A stretch of 64,000 bases of DNA from positions 198,073,986 through 198,137,985 of the forward strand of contig NC_058522.1 in assembly GCF_904849725.1 (NCBI RefSeq). Direction: 5' to 3'. How positions within the stretch are numbered: the first letter of the stretch is position 1; the number at the start of each line of letters is the position of its first letter. Position numbers and translations under genes: made by a program. Positions 10,531 to 20,722 of the stretch are shown in pieces. The notes beneath the pieces were generated by a model that was not told the DNA's origin, did not search any database, and saw nothing but the letters and a program-made list of their open reading frames with translations. Origin of the DNA: Hordeum vulgare subsp. vulgare. Lineage: Eukaryota > Streptophyta > Magnoliopsida > Poales > Poaceae.

Positions 10531-12057
10531 CTATTGTTTGGCAACAAAATTGTCAAATTCATCAAAGCATAGGCTAGCAGGTTTATCAAAAGGAAAATCA
10601 CTCTCATCAAACCTACGCAGAGAATTCACTTCTACTACCTGTATCGGGTTATCGAGACCATGGATCTCTTCGATAGGTGGTAGAATTTTGACATCTTCAG
10701 ATCTAATGCCTTTCTCTTGCATGGATTTCTTGGATTCTTGCATATCTTCGAGGCTGATGAATAGAATACCTCTTTTCTTCGGAGTTGGCTTAGGAGGTGG
10801 TTCGGGAATAGTCCAAGCATTATCGTTGATCAAGATGTTATTCAGTAGGGTCTCAGCTTGTTCTACAGTTCGTTCCCTAAAAACACAACCGACACAACTA
10901 TCTAGGTGGTCTCTAGAGGCATCGGTAAGTTCTTTATAGAAAATATCAAGTATCTTGTTCTTCTTAAGAGGGTGATCAGGCAAAGCATTTTGTAGCTGGA
11001 CGAGCCTCCCCCAAGCTTGTGGGAGACTCTCTTCTTGGAGTTGAGCAAAGTAGTATATTTCCTGCAAGGCAGCTTGCTTCTTATGGGCAGGGAAATATTT
11101 CTCACAAAGGTAATAGACCATCTCCTGGGGACTACACACACATCCAGGAGCAAGAGAGGTGAACCAGGCTTTAGCGTCATCCTTTAGAGAGAAAGATAAC
11201 AACTTAAGTATATCGTAGTGGCGGATCTTCTCCTCATTAGTGAAAAGGTTGGCTATATCGTGTAGTTTGGCAAGATGGGCTATGACCATCTCAGACTCAT
11301 AACCGTGAAAAGGATCAGATTCGACTAGAGAGATTATCTCAGCATCAACACAGAATTCATAATCCTTATCGGTGATAAAGATAGGTGAAGTGGCAAACTT
11401 CGGGTCATATTTCATCCTAGCTTCCCAAGATTTTTCCTTCCACTTGAGAAGTAATTTCTCTGCGTCATAGACATCCTTACACGCAAGAAAATCCTTAGCT
11501 ATCTCTCCCTCCATAACATAACCCTCAGGTATATCAGGCAATTCATATCTAGGAGAGCTAGATCTAGCAGGAGCAAAAGCAGGTTCTATCTCAATAGTAT
11601 TGGCAGTTTCAGAAGCATCACGAGCATTGGCAGTAACTCTAGCAATATGAGCATCAAGTAACACTCCTAGTGGAACATCAGGCAAAGCAGTATCTCTAGC
11701 AGTATCAAGCATATCATCATCAGGAAAAATAACATCTCTAGCAGTATCAAGCATAGCATGATCAGGCATAGTATCAAGCATAGCATCTCTAGCATTAGCA
11801 GGCATAGCATCATCAGGCATAGTATCAAGCATAGCATCATCAGGCATAGTATCAAGCATAGCATCTCTAGCATTTTCAGGCATAGCATCATAAGCATCAT
11901 CAAGGACATGCGACATATCAAGATTTCTAGCAGGAGGTGATGTTGCAAACTTACTCATAACTGAAGGTGAATCAAGTGCAGAGCTAGATGGCAATTCCTT
12001 ACCTCCCCTCGTAGTTGAGGGCAAGACTTTGGTCTTCGGATCCTTCAGATTCTTCAT
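10531..12057 (-). CDS. gag: Gag protein of element A (508 codons)
   Basis: This is the longest intact frame in the window. The N-terminal 130 residues are low-complexity and repetitive (MLDTMPDDA-type units). Residues about 170-230 include PEGYVMEGEIAKDFL. A retrotransposon capsid-type region occupies about 250-400, with HLAKLHDIANLFT, DAKAWFTSLAPG and YFPAHKKQAAL. The C-terminal part is proline- and lysine-containing. No zinc knuckle is visible. The start at 12057 is the first ATG after the primer site, about 50 bases downstream, which fits the genomic RNA leader. The stop at 10531 probably truncates an originally longer Gag-protease polyprotein, because linker and protease follow. Expression would be from the 5' LTR at 12136-13636. 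Confidence 0.85.
   Translation of the reverse strand: MKNLKDPKTKVLPSTTRGGKELPSSSALDSPSVMSKFATSPPARNLDMSHVLDDAYDAMPENARDAMLDTMPDDAMLDTMPDDAMPANARDAMLDTMPDHAMLDTARDVIFPDDDMLDTARDTALPDVPLGVLLDAHIARVTANARDASETANTIEIEPAFAPARSSSPRYELPDIPEGYVMEGEIAKDFLACKDVYDAEKLLLKWKEKSWEARMKYDPKFATSPIFITDKDYEFCVDAEIISLVESDPFHGYESEMVIAHLAKLHDIANLFTNEEKIRHYDILKLLSFSLKDDAKAWFTSLAPGCVCSPQEMVYYLCEKYFPAHKKQAALQEIYYFAQLQEESLPQAWGRLVQLQNALPDHPLKKNKILDIFYKELTDASRDHLDSCVGCVFRERTVEQAETLLNNILINDNAWTIPEPPPKPTPKKRGILFISLEDMQESKKSMQEKGIRSEDVKILPPIEEIHGLDNPIQVVEVNSLRRFDESDFPFDKPASLCFDEFDNFVAKQ
11690..11905 (-). repeat. Minisatellite inside gag
   Basis: About eight degenerate 24-30-base units built from ATCAAGCATAGCATCATCAG-like words encode repeated MLDTMPDDA/MLDTARD peptides. 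Unit lengths are multiples of three, so the frame stays open. Confidence 0.75.
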
Positions 12058-12107
12058 AGTGATCAGCAGATATAAATCCCAAGTGACTCAGAGAATATAG
12101 CAATACC

Positions 12108-12125
12108 TCCCCGACAACGGTGCCA
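12108..12125 (-). other. Primer binding site, tRNA-Asp type (element A)
   Basis: On the minus strand this reads TGGCACCGTTGTCGGGGA. The 3' end of plant tRNA-Asp predicts TGGCGCCGTTGCCGGGGA, so 16 of 18 bases match. It lies 10 bases inside the 5' LTR. Confidence 0.85.
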
Positions 12126-12135
12126 GAAAAATGCT

Positions 12136-13636
12136 TGATGTCAACTATTCTTCCCCTTTGCGACGGCACCAGAAGAATGTTGTTATCACTCTCCGGCAAT
12201 CGAAACTAGAAGAATGTTGTTGACGGCCCATAAGCGCATGGGATTGCAGCAGTTTTCGAGGGTAGAGTATTCGACCCAAATTTGTTGATTCGCACGATGG
12301 GAGGTGAGAGAATACTCTCAAGTACTAGCAGTTGAATTTTCAGAATCAACCACACCTGAAATATTAGTATCTGCAAGCAAAGTAGTAACAACAAAGGAGC
12401 GAGTAACGGCAGTGGTAAGGAACAACAGTAGTGACAACAGTAGCAAGTAGCAACAGTAGCAAGCGAAAGTAGTAGCAACACTAGCAGCACAGCAAGACAA
12501 GTAACAACAGTGGTAGGACAAACTCCTAGGCAATGGGTCGGTGATTTGTTTGGATGATATTCATCATGCAACAGCTATAACACGGAGAGATATGTGGCTA
12601 GATCCCATTCGTCAATGTGATGTAGGCATGCATTCCGTGTGTCGTCATACCTGCTTAGGGAAAAGAACTTGCATGACATCTATTGTCCATCCCTCCTGTG
12701 ACAGCGGGGTCCAAAAGGAAACTACGGGATATTAAGGTTCTCCTTTTGATAAAGAACCAGACCAATGCATTAGCACTTGGTGAACACATGAACTCCTCAA
12801 ACTTTGGTCATCACCAGGAGTGGTTCCGGTTATTGTCACTCCGGGGTTCCCGGATCATAACACATAGTAGGTAACTACAACTTGCAAGATCGGATCTAAA
12901 ACACACATATATTGGTGACAACATAATAATTTCATATCTGAAATCATGGCACTCGGGCCCTAGTGACAAGCATTAAGCATGGCAGAGTAGTAGCAACATC
13001 AATCTAAGAACATAGTGGATACTAGGGATCAATCCACATCAAAACTAACTCGGTTACATGATAGATCTCATCCTACTCATCACCGCCCAGCGAGCCTAGG
13101 AATAGATTACTCAGGAACGACGAAGAGCATCATGGAATTGGAGAGGGAAGAACATTGTTGATGACGATGGTGACGATTTCCCCTCTCCGAAGCCCAAGAC
13201 GGACTCCAGATCTGCCCTCCAGATGAAGAACATGTGGTGGCGGCGGCTCCGTATCGCAAACGCGACGAAAACTTCTCTTTTTATTTTTTCTAAGACGAAA
13301 GGGAACTTATAGACCTGAGGTTGGGGCGTCAGAGCCGGGTGGGCCCCACAAGCCTGCCCACCGCCACCAAGGGGGTGGTGGGGGAGCCAGGGCTTGTGGC
13401 CCACTGGCCAACCCCCTGAGGTGGAACTTGGCGCAGATATTTTTTATATTTTCCAAAACTGTTCCCCGTAAATTTTCAGGACGTTTGGAGAACATTGATT
13501 TCTGCACAAAAATAACAACAAGGCAATTCTGCTGAAAACAACGTCAGTCCAGGTTAGTTCCATTCAAATCATACAAATTTGAGTCCAAAACAAGGGCAAA
13601 AGAGTTTGGAAAAGTAGATACGATGGAAACGTATCA
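12136..13636 (-). repeat. 5' LTR of element A (1,501 bp)
   Basis: The minus-strand LTR starts TGATACG at 13636 and ends CATCA at 12136. It matches 1-1230 in the other LTR and 51369-52778 in a related element. It includes the short-period GTAGCAACA repeat near 12385-12520, which is longer here than in the left LTR. A GC-rich block at 13330-13430 recurs in degenerate form inside the element near 8780-8960. Confidence 0.9.
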
Positions 13637-14088
13637 AGGCGCCGGCTCGGAAGCCTGCAGGCTTCCAAGGGACACCTTGGCTTTGTCGCAAGTTGCGCAG
13701 GTTGCACCATGTGCCAGGCCCTGGCTTGTCGTGATGATGATTTTCTCAGATGACGGGACTGGCCCTGAGCCCCGGGTCCCACCATAACACCCCCTCGACC
13801 CCCGCACGCAGGATCCTCTCTGGAAATATACTAGGAAACGGTTGGGTTTCGAGAGTCGTTAATGTGCCCGTAATAATCGGGGGAGGTGAGCCTCGAGCGC
13901 ATCGGATCCCCTCCCCACGATCCATCGTGGGGGTTTAAATGGGGTACGGGAGGGCCATTCGCCCCCTTCTCGCCCCGCACCTACGCCCCTTCCTCCTCTG
14001 AGCCCAGAGAAAGAAGAATCCTTGCTTCATCTTCGTCTTCGCGCAAGTCATCGCCTCTAACCACCACAAGCTTTTGTCGTCCGACGTC
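13637..14088 (+). promoter_or_regulatory. Putative promoter and leader of the antisense accessory gene of element B
   Basis: The stretch has no reading frame of its own. A TATA-like GTTTAAATG lies at 13933-13941, about 150 bases before the first ATG, followed by a C-rich leader with Pro/Ser-like codons typical of this gene's 5' end in other grass elements. Upstream GC-rich sequence is cut by element A at 13637. Confidence 0.5.
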
Positions 14089-17000
14089 ATGTCGAGCAGC
14101 ACCCCTAAAAAGGGACAGCACAATGGTGCCTGGCTCGGAAGCGACATCTGCGAAGGCCACATGGAGGCTCCCGGCAAGCAATTTCTTCACCAACTTCCTC
14201 ATCTTCTTTGGCTTGCAGCCACACCATCTCGCGCCTAATGCCATTCTTCAACTTGCTTCCTTCGTCGTCCTATGCAATGTCTTCCTGGGTATTGAGCCCA
14301 TCTCGACCTCTGGCAAAAGCTGCTCTTCTTCAAAAAGCAGTCCGTGAAAATGGACAAGGCAGAGGCGGAGAATCTCAAAGCCCCCCGCCCAATGCCCCGT
14401 GCGGCGCGACACTGGTGAATCATCGGACGACGTCCGGCTTCCCCCATATGTCGTTGCAGTACTCCATCAAAATGCGGCAGAGGGGATTATTCAACGTGAA
14501 GAACGTTCACCCCTCCCACGACAGCCTCAAGCTGCACCCCTTCACCATCGCTCCTCCGACGGTGAAGAGGAACTGGAAAGCTTCGTACCCGAAGCCGATC
14601 GCTGAGGTGGCACAGATATGCACCTACCTTGAGACCATGAAGACTCGCGACCTCCTGGGCCGCGAGATTCTCACCACCATGATGACCCGCCGGATCCTTC
14701 CTCTGCAGAGGCGACCACATATGATTTGTCAGATGGGCGACTGGCATGATCCCTACCGGCTCTCCACCAAGAGCTTCCGAGTCGGTGCGGTGGCTCAAAA
14801 TGTGAAACTAATCTCCTCCGCCAACATGGACGAAAGTGGAGGTTGCGAATGGGGAAAACACCCTTACAACCAAGCCCATCCGGCCCAAGTGGTAAGTACC
14901 TTCCTGAATCTTGCTTTTGATGACTTTGAACTTGTTGTTCTCTCTTCTGAGCCGGCTACCGACTCCCTTGCTTAGTTGTTCGAGAGCCTGCAAGTGCTCA
15001 ACCCGCCAGCCGCCGACGTGCAGATGTCGGACCCCTCGGAAATTGAGGATGAGGGGGTGATAGAGCTGCGGGCCGCCGTCTCCGAAAGTTTGGAGGAAAC
15101 GCTGGAGTCGGAGGGCTCCGAGCCGCCTGTTGAGCACCTAAAGCCCTCCCTTCTTTAGTGGATGGATGATGACGAGATGCCGCCTGCTCCGCATGATGCA
15201 GCCTTCGGGGAGGATCTGGAGGATCCGGAGGAGGTCACCAACCTTTCCTTGACACGGGGCACAGTAATGCCGGCGAGATGGCGGCGCCTGGCGAGGCGGA
15301 CAGAAACAAGGGCAAGAGAGCTGCCACATTGTCTCTTTTTGATTTGTTGGGTGAGGATAGATTCCTCAAATAGTACCTGGCAGGGACGCCGAGGATGTGG
15401 AGGAGGAAACTGCCTCCGCCACCGAATGAGCCGCCTGGGCAGCTGCTGATGCTGCCAAGAAGACGATGGACGACGAGTCCGACCTTCGCTGGGAAACGGT
15501 GGCCCACAAGACGGTCACGGGCCAATCTAAGCCCAGCTGGGCCGAGAAGCCCGTCAAAGAGAAACGGTCAAAGACCAAGCACGACCCCGCCATGAGAGTG
15601 CGCGTGGAGGAACCAGCTAGCGAAGCGGCTCCAAAGCGCGCCCAGGGGGTCGAGCCAGCCAAGTCCGACCAGCCGGCCGCCTCCACACCAGTGGACCTCG
15701 AGGTGATCCCTAACATGCCTGAAGTTGATGTAGACGGCGCGCCGGAGATGACCCTGGAGGCGCTGGAGGCGAACATGGAGGCGCCGGAGACCGCCGATCT
15801 ACCCCCGGCTGCGGAGACGGCACCGACCGGAACATCGACGGAGCCGGCCACCAACCCACCACCTGGAGACGGCACCATCGTCATGGTCAACCGCGGCCCG
15901 GCCGCCCCAAGAGCCGGCGCCATCGCCGGGAGCCGGCCCATGAGGACCTCGCGCGTAGCCCATGCTCAGCCGCATCCCGGAGCTGGTGGCCTTGTTCTCC
16001 AGCAGCCGTGACAAGGTGAAGCAGGCGGCCCTGGTGGCCAAGTAAGACCTAGAATGGCTTGAAGAGCGAAGCAGGGTGAGTCCTCTATCTTTTGTGTCTT
16101 TTCTTTCTTGCTCTTGAATTAGTGCGGGCGCGCTAGTGCACGCATTAGGTGTAGCCCCCGAGAATCGGGCCGGCCAAGCATTATCCGGGCCGAATATCCT
16201 TGTGCTATGCTTGCATTTGCGTTTTTAGTCGGGGCGTGCTAGAACACCCACTTTGTGTACCCCCGAGAATCGAGCCGGCTAAGAGTTAGCCGGGTCGAAT
16301 CTTACTTCTTGATTTATTTGTGTTGCTTGAAGGAGCTTCATGACGCCCAAGTGCAGGCGTATAACGTGTTGTGGGCCCAGATCCAGGCAGTTGATGGCCA
16401 AGTCGTCGATCTTCAGGGCCGACTGGATACTGCCATCTTGGAGCGAGACGCCTTGTGCAAGGCGGATAAGTAGCTCCAACAGCACCTGAGTCTTCTTCAG
16501 ACAGAGAAGAAGGATCGCAAGGCGGCCCTTTAGGCCGAGCTGGAGCAGCTGCACGCCACCATTTTGGAGAAGTACACCTCCCACGTTGCCGACACGGAGC
16601 GCCTTAAGACGGCTCATCTCGAGGAGAAGAAGCTCAAGGACGCTGCCCTCAAGGTGAATGAGGAGGCCCTGACCCAAAGGCAGGCGCAGCTGGCTAAGTC
16701 GATGGAGGCGACCAAGGCCCTCCGAGACGAGCTCTCGCGCATGACTCAAGAGAGCATGGTACGGGAGTGCGAGGGCCTGGAGGAGGCCCGCGAGACTGAC
16801 ATCCATTTCAACCATCAGCTTTTCTTTATCTTGTCTTGATCTTTCTCTTTTGTTGGCCTCCCCTCTTATTCCTCTTCGCACCAGTTCCCATACCCCAGGA
16901 ATCTTTCCTCGGACATGGGAAGTGGTTGAAACGGCTGTGGAGACCAGCAGCGAGTAGCATCGCGCTGCTGGTGAGGACGTGGATGCCAACGCCGGCTGGT

Positions 17001-17638
17001 TTGTGGAGGATATTGCCATCGGCATCTGGGCCCGCCTGCTTGTACTAGCCGACTCCCTAGAGTGGGTCCAGAGTGTAGGCTCATTAATGATAAGGGCGAT
17101 GTGGCCCGACGCCGTGGAGCCGGCGTCAATGAGCCGGATGTCCCGCTGGCTTGAAGCCGGGAACGCCCGCCTCGACGCCTGGCGCGCCTTCGCCGCGCGC
17201 GCTGGTGCATACCTGGCGCTTCACTTAGACAAGTCCTGGTATCGAAACCTGGACTTGGGCGAGCTCGCAGCACAGCGCGATGGCTCGGAGGGGGAGGTGC
17301 AAGCCATGGAGGACCAGCTGTAGATGAGGGCCAGCGACATTGCTTCTTTCGCCGCCTGGGACGAGCTCAACTTGGAGCGTGATGAATATGGCAACGTGGT
17401 CCCTGAGGACTTGCTCCATCTTCAGCCTTATGACACTAATGGCAGCTCTGCTGAGGCGGCCCTTGAGGAGGAGGCTACCGACTCCAGCAGCGAGGCCTAG
17501 GCGAATTCGACCACGGAGGATGGTGCCGGCAGCTCGCGAGGTGGAGACGGCGCATCCGCCTCGGGCGTAGCCGGCGATGTTGAAGACACCACTTCTGGAG
17601 CTGCAACCGGGGCCGCAGACGGAGCCTCCGCCCCTTAG
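14089..17638 (+). pseudogene. Antisense accessory gene of element B (putative gypsy-type transposon protein, Transposase_28 family)
   Basis: The gene runs opposite to pol. It starts MSSSTPKKGQHNGAW and loses its frame after about 55 codons. It continues with FGLQPHHLAPNAILQLASF, VKNVHPSHDSLKLHPF, LLGREILTTMMTRRILPLQ and RPHMICQMGDWHDPYR, the core blocks of the family often labelled putative gypsy type transposon. An intron is predicted at 14892-14975 (GTAAGT...TTAG), another at 16076-16332 (GTGAGT...GAAG), and a third acceptor ends near 16884. The 16333-16760 exon encodes a coiled-coil-rich segment, and the last exon ends in an acidic Ser/Gly tail and TAG at 17638. At least five in-frame stops and a missing N-terminal block mark it as dead. 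Its biochemical function is not known. Confidence 0.75.
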
Positions 17639-18396
17639 CTTGTCCCTTTTGTTTTTCGTTGTCTCCATTTTATCATCAGTCCAAAAGTTCCACCCACTCG
17701 GGGTGTTTATTGTAATGAACTTTGACCGTGGGCCTTTTCAATGCTTTTGAATGTAACATGTGTTATGTCATTCTGCATTGAATTCGTAAACGCCATGCTT
17801 GCTGACTCGAATTTTCATCTTTTCATTGTTGTTTGATTCTTTTTTCTCCAACTCCTTTATTCTCTCTAACATCCGCCTCGCCAGCCCGAAAGCCGGGAGC
17901 CGGTTTGTGACTGGGACGAGGGTTGTGCCTTTGAGAATATCAGACTTTGATTTTTCGAAGGAAGCAACACTTTAAGATTCAAAAACGAGCCAGCAGAGGC
18001 CGCCTAGAACAATAAGATTGAAAGATGATCAAACCAACCCGAGTCGGCAACCCTTTTTGTAGTTGAACTTTTCATGCAACCAGCCTTCCCTGCCACCGCC
18101 TCGTTAGACGGACAGCTGGGAGCCGGTCTGTAGCTTGTGCGAGACGGCAAGGGTTCCACCCGGCGTACGCTATACGCTCACCTACAACTAAGGAAATCGT
18201 TCGGGCCGGCTAGCGAGCCCCCGAGCCCATGGAGCCGGACCAGGGGACACACAAATGAGTAAAAGACTCTTGCCATGAATCCGAAAGGGGTGTATCCCAA
18301 GCATCGGCTTGAAACACCCATTTCATTCATTTAAAATCAGGAAAAGGGAGGAAGATACATATGTGCATGCTCTTTTCTTTTTTCTTCTCTTGCATT
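17639..18396. other. Spacer between convergent accessory gene and pol of element B
   Basis: No coding sequence is supported. It holds the 3' ends of two oppositely oriented transcripts and GC-rich words such as AGCCGGGAGCCGG. I see no polypurine tract or LTR boundary here. Confidence 0.6.
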
Positions 18397-19645
18397 CTAG
18401 CAATAGAAGAGGTGAAGCAATGTCGCGTTCCATGGACGCTCCATTTCCTGGCCGGAGTCGTCTCTCTTGTGCTTCCTTGGCTTCTGGGCCTCGATCAGAT
18501 AGTATGCATTGTTATGCAATGCCCGACTGACGCTGAAAGGTCCTTCCCATGGAAAAGAGAGTTTGTGTTGGCCGGCTGTTCGCTGGATTCTTCTGAGCAC
18601 CAAGTCCCCCTCCCTAAAGGAGAGAGGCTTGATCTTCTTGCTATGGTAGTACCTCAGCTTCTGTTGTTATATGGCCGTCCGGCACAAGGCTAGATCCCGC
18701 GCCTCCTCGAGCAGATCGATGCCATCTTCTCTTGCCTCCTTCGCTTCGGTCTTTGTGTATAAGGTGACCCGAGACGAGTCGAATTTGACATCCGTGGGGA
18801 TGATTGCCTCGGACCCGTATACCAGAAAGAATGGTGTGAAGCTGGTTGACCGGTTCGGCGTGGTGCGGAGGCTCTACAACACAGTCGGCAACTCTTTGAT
18901 CCAGCAGCCGGCTGACCTGACAAGTGGCACCACCAAACTTGGCTTGATGCAGGCCAGGATCAGACCATTGGCCCTTTCCACCTGGGCATTGGATTGCGGG
19001 TGCGCCACTGAAGCCAAGTCGACCAGATGCCTTCCTTAGAGCAGTAGAGTGCCAAAGATCCTTTGGCAAAGTTGGTGCCGTTGTTGGTGATGATGCTGTG
19101 GGGGATGCCGTAGTGGACAGCGATGTCCTTGATGAACCTGACAGCCGTGGGGCCGGCAAGCTTCTTTATGGGCCTAGCCTTGATCCACTTGGTAAACTTG
19201 TCAACAGCCACCAAGAGGTGCGTCATGCCGCCTCGAGCGGTCTTGAATGACCCCACCATATCCTGCCCGCAGACGGCAAACGACCATGCTAGGGGGATGG
19301 TTTTGAGGGCCAAAGCGGCATGTGGCTCTGCGTGCTGAAGCATTGGCAGCCTTCACATTTGTTGACCATGTCCACTGCCTCCTCGAGGGCCGTGGGCCAG
19401 TAGAATCTGTGGTGGAACGCCTTGGACACGAGGGTTCTGGAGGCGGCATGATGCCCACACTCACCATGATGTATGTCTCTGAGGATCTCTTGCCCCTTTT
19501 CTGACTCGACGCGATGCTGGAATACACCAGTCACGCTACAACGAACGAGCTCGTTATTGATGATGGTGTAGGCTGCTGATCTACGTTGAATCTGCCTTGC
19601 CTCTGCCTCATCTTGAGGAAGTTTGCCACGAAGAAGGAAGGCCAA
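18397..19645 (-). pseudogene. Integrase of element B
   Basis: The zinc-binding HHCC domain is visible (HHGECGHHAASRTL ... CEGCQCF, about 19540-19420). The catalytic core follows (LVAVDKFTKWIKARPI, then IITNNGTNF, then VERANG in a shifted frame). A C-terminal WEGPFSVSRAL...YYLIEAQ tail ends near 18397 without a chromodomain. The second catalytic aspartate, normally in TDNG, is asparagine (codon at 19083-19085). A frameshift near 19040 and a stop in the core also inactivate it. Sequence after the core keeps YGSEAIIPTDV-like family words. It would have joined element DNA to the chromosome. Confidence 0.82.
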
Positions 19646-19816
19646 GATTGGTTGAGCCTACGACGGAGCCGATACAAGGGTTGGCTCCGTCTCGACCTAA
19701 GTATCGGGGGCTTCTGCATTCCACGCACTTGTTGAAGCAGCCGTAGGCTCGAGACTCTCTGTCTCTGATGCCGCTTTGGCAGCCGGCAGACCGTCTACCT
19801 CCATGACGGCCACCCA

Positions 19817-20722
19817 CTAGGTGTCGAGCCAACAAGATTCGAGGCTTAGCGTAGCCAGAATTGTTGTTGTAGCTGGCGAAGCAGTTGTAGACGGCACAAC
19901 AGTTGGAGTCGGCAGAGCCAGTGTGGCCGGCACAGTAGCTGTAGCCGGCGGAACTAGCGTGGCCGACGTCGTTGGAACTGAAGGGTCTGCCGGCACAAAA
20001 ATCAACGCCGACTTCGTAGGCGACTTGATGGAGGGATTGTGCAATTGCTCGAGGGAGACGCCGGCTGGAATTGCCTGCCTTGTAGAGCCGATCTTGGCTA
20101 AGGTATCAGCCGCCTCGTTGTCCGCCCAAGGGACATGATGAAACTCACAGCCCTCGGAAGGGCCGCTGAGCTGTTGGATGAGGAAGCGATTGCTCGCCAT
20201 GTTGGCGTCCTTGGCGTCTCATACGCTAGAGACTTGCCGCACCACGAGATTCGAGTCGCCGAAGCAAAGGATCCGCCGGATGCCAATCTCTCTGGTGATC
20301 CGGAGGCCATGAGTGAGTGCTTCATACTCGACGACGTTGTTAGAGGCGGCGAAGTGTATGTGGAGAGCATACTTGAGTTGGTCTCCTTTCGGAGACGTCA
20401 AGACGACGCCGGTTCCCGGACCAGTTCGGATCTTCGAGCCATCGAAGTGCATCCGCCAATGAGTGGAGTCAGGAGGCGGCGACATGAATTGGGTTTCGGC
20501 CCAATCGATGAGGAAGTCGGCCACCACCTGGGATTTGATGGCAGTGTGTGGCTCATAGCGGAGGTCGTAGTCGGCCATGAAGATGGACCACTTGGTGATC
20601 CGGCCCGTAGCATCACGGTTGCCCATGATTTCTGAAAGTAGAGCAATGCTCACCACAGTGATGGCATGCTCTTGGATGTATTGCTTTAACTTCTTTGCAG
20701 CAAGGTAAACAACATAACACAT
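19817..20722 (-). pseudogene. RNase H domains and linker of element B
   Basis: The first part (YVVYLAAKKLKQYIQEH, ATGRITKWSIFMADYDLRYEP) is the end of the standard RNase H following RT. A second RNase H follows, with acidic residues in MHFDGSK, NVVEYEALTHGL and LCFGDSNLVV and the late HVPWADNEAADTLAK motif. Dual RNase H is diagnostic for the Tat lineage. The frame shifts near 20215 and ends in a Thr/Pro/Ala-rich linker (20050-19817) leading to integrase. Confidence 0.8.

Larger units (their letters stand above)
1..13636 (-). mobile_element. Element A: pol-less Gypsy-type LTR retrotransposon (3' LTR cut by window edge)
   Basis: Two matching LTRs lie in direct orientation, the left one running off the window and the right one at 12136-13636. 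Between them, reading on the minus strand, are a tRNA-Asp-type primer site, gag, an acidic linker, an aspartic protease, an extra ORF and a polypurine tract. No reverse transcriptase, RNase H or integrase is visible anywhere between protease and 3' LTR, so the copy must depend on enzymes supplied in trans. LTR ends are TGATACG...CATCA. The layout resembles Triticeae non-autonomous Gypsy families such as Sabrina or WHAM; that name is from memory. The element is itself interrupted by a solo LTR at 3804-7948 and sits inside element B. The right flank starts AGGCG; the left target duplication is outside the window. Confidence 0.88.

Noticed and set aside
10523..10939. Plus-strand 138-codon frame
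   Set aside because: Antisense shadow of the intact gag of element A.
11690..11905. Regular repeats considered as a CRISPR-like array
   Set aside because: Units are contiguous without spacers, encode peptide repeats in frame, and the genome is plant.
11667..11948. Met/Leu/Cys-rich frame resembling a membrane protein
   Set aside because: It is the shifted frame of the gag minisatellite, and its hydrophobicity is a repeat artefact.
12108..12125. tRNA-like sequence
   Set aside because: Only the 18 bases complementary to a tRNA 3' end are present; this is a primer binding site, with no cloverleaf.
15366..15941. 191-codon minus-strand frame
   Set aside because: It is antisense to the GC-rich exon of the element B accessory gene, and its composition explains its openness.
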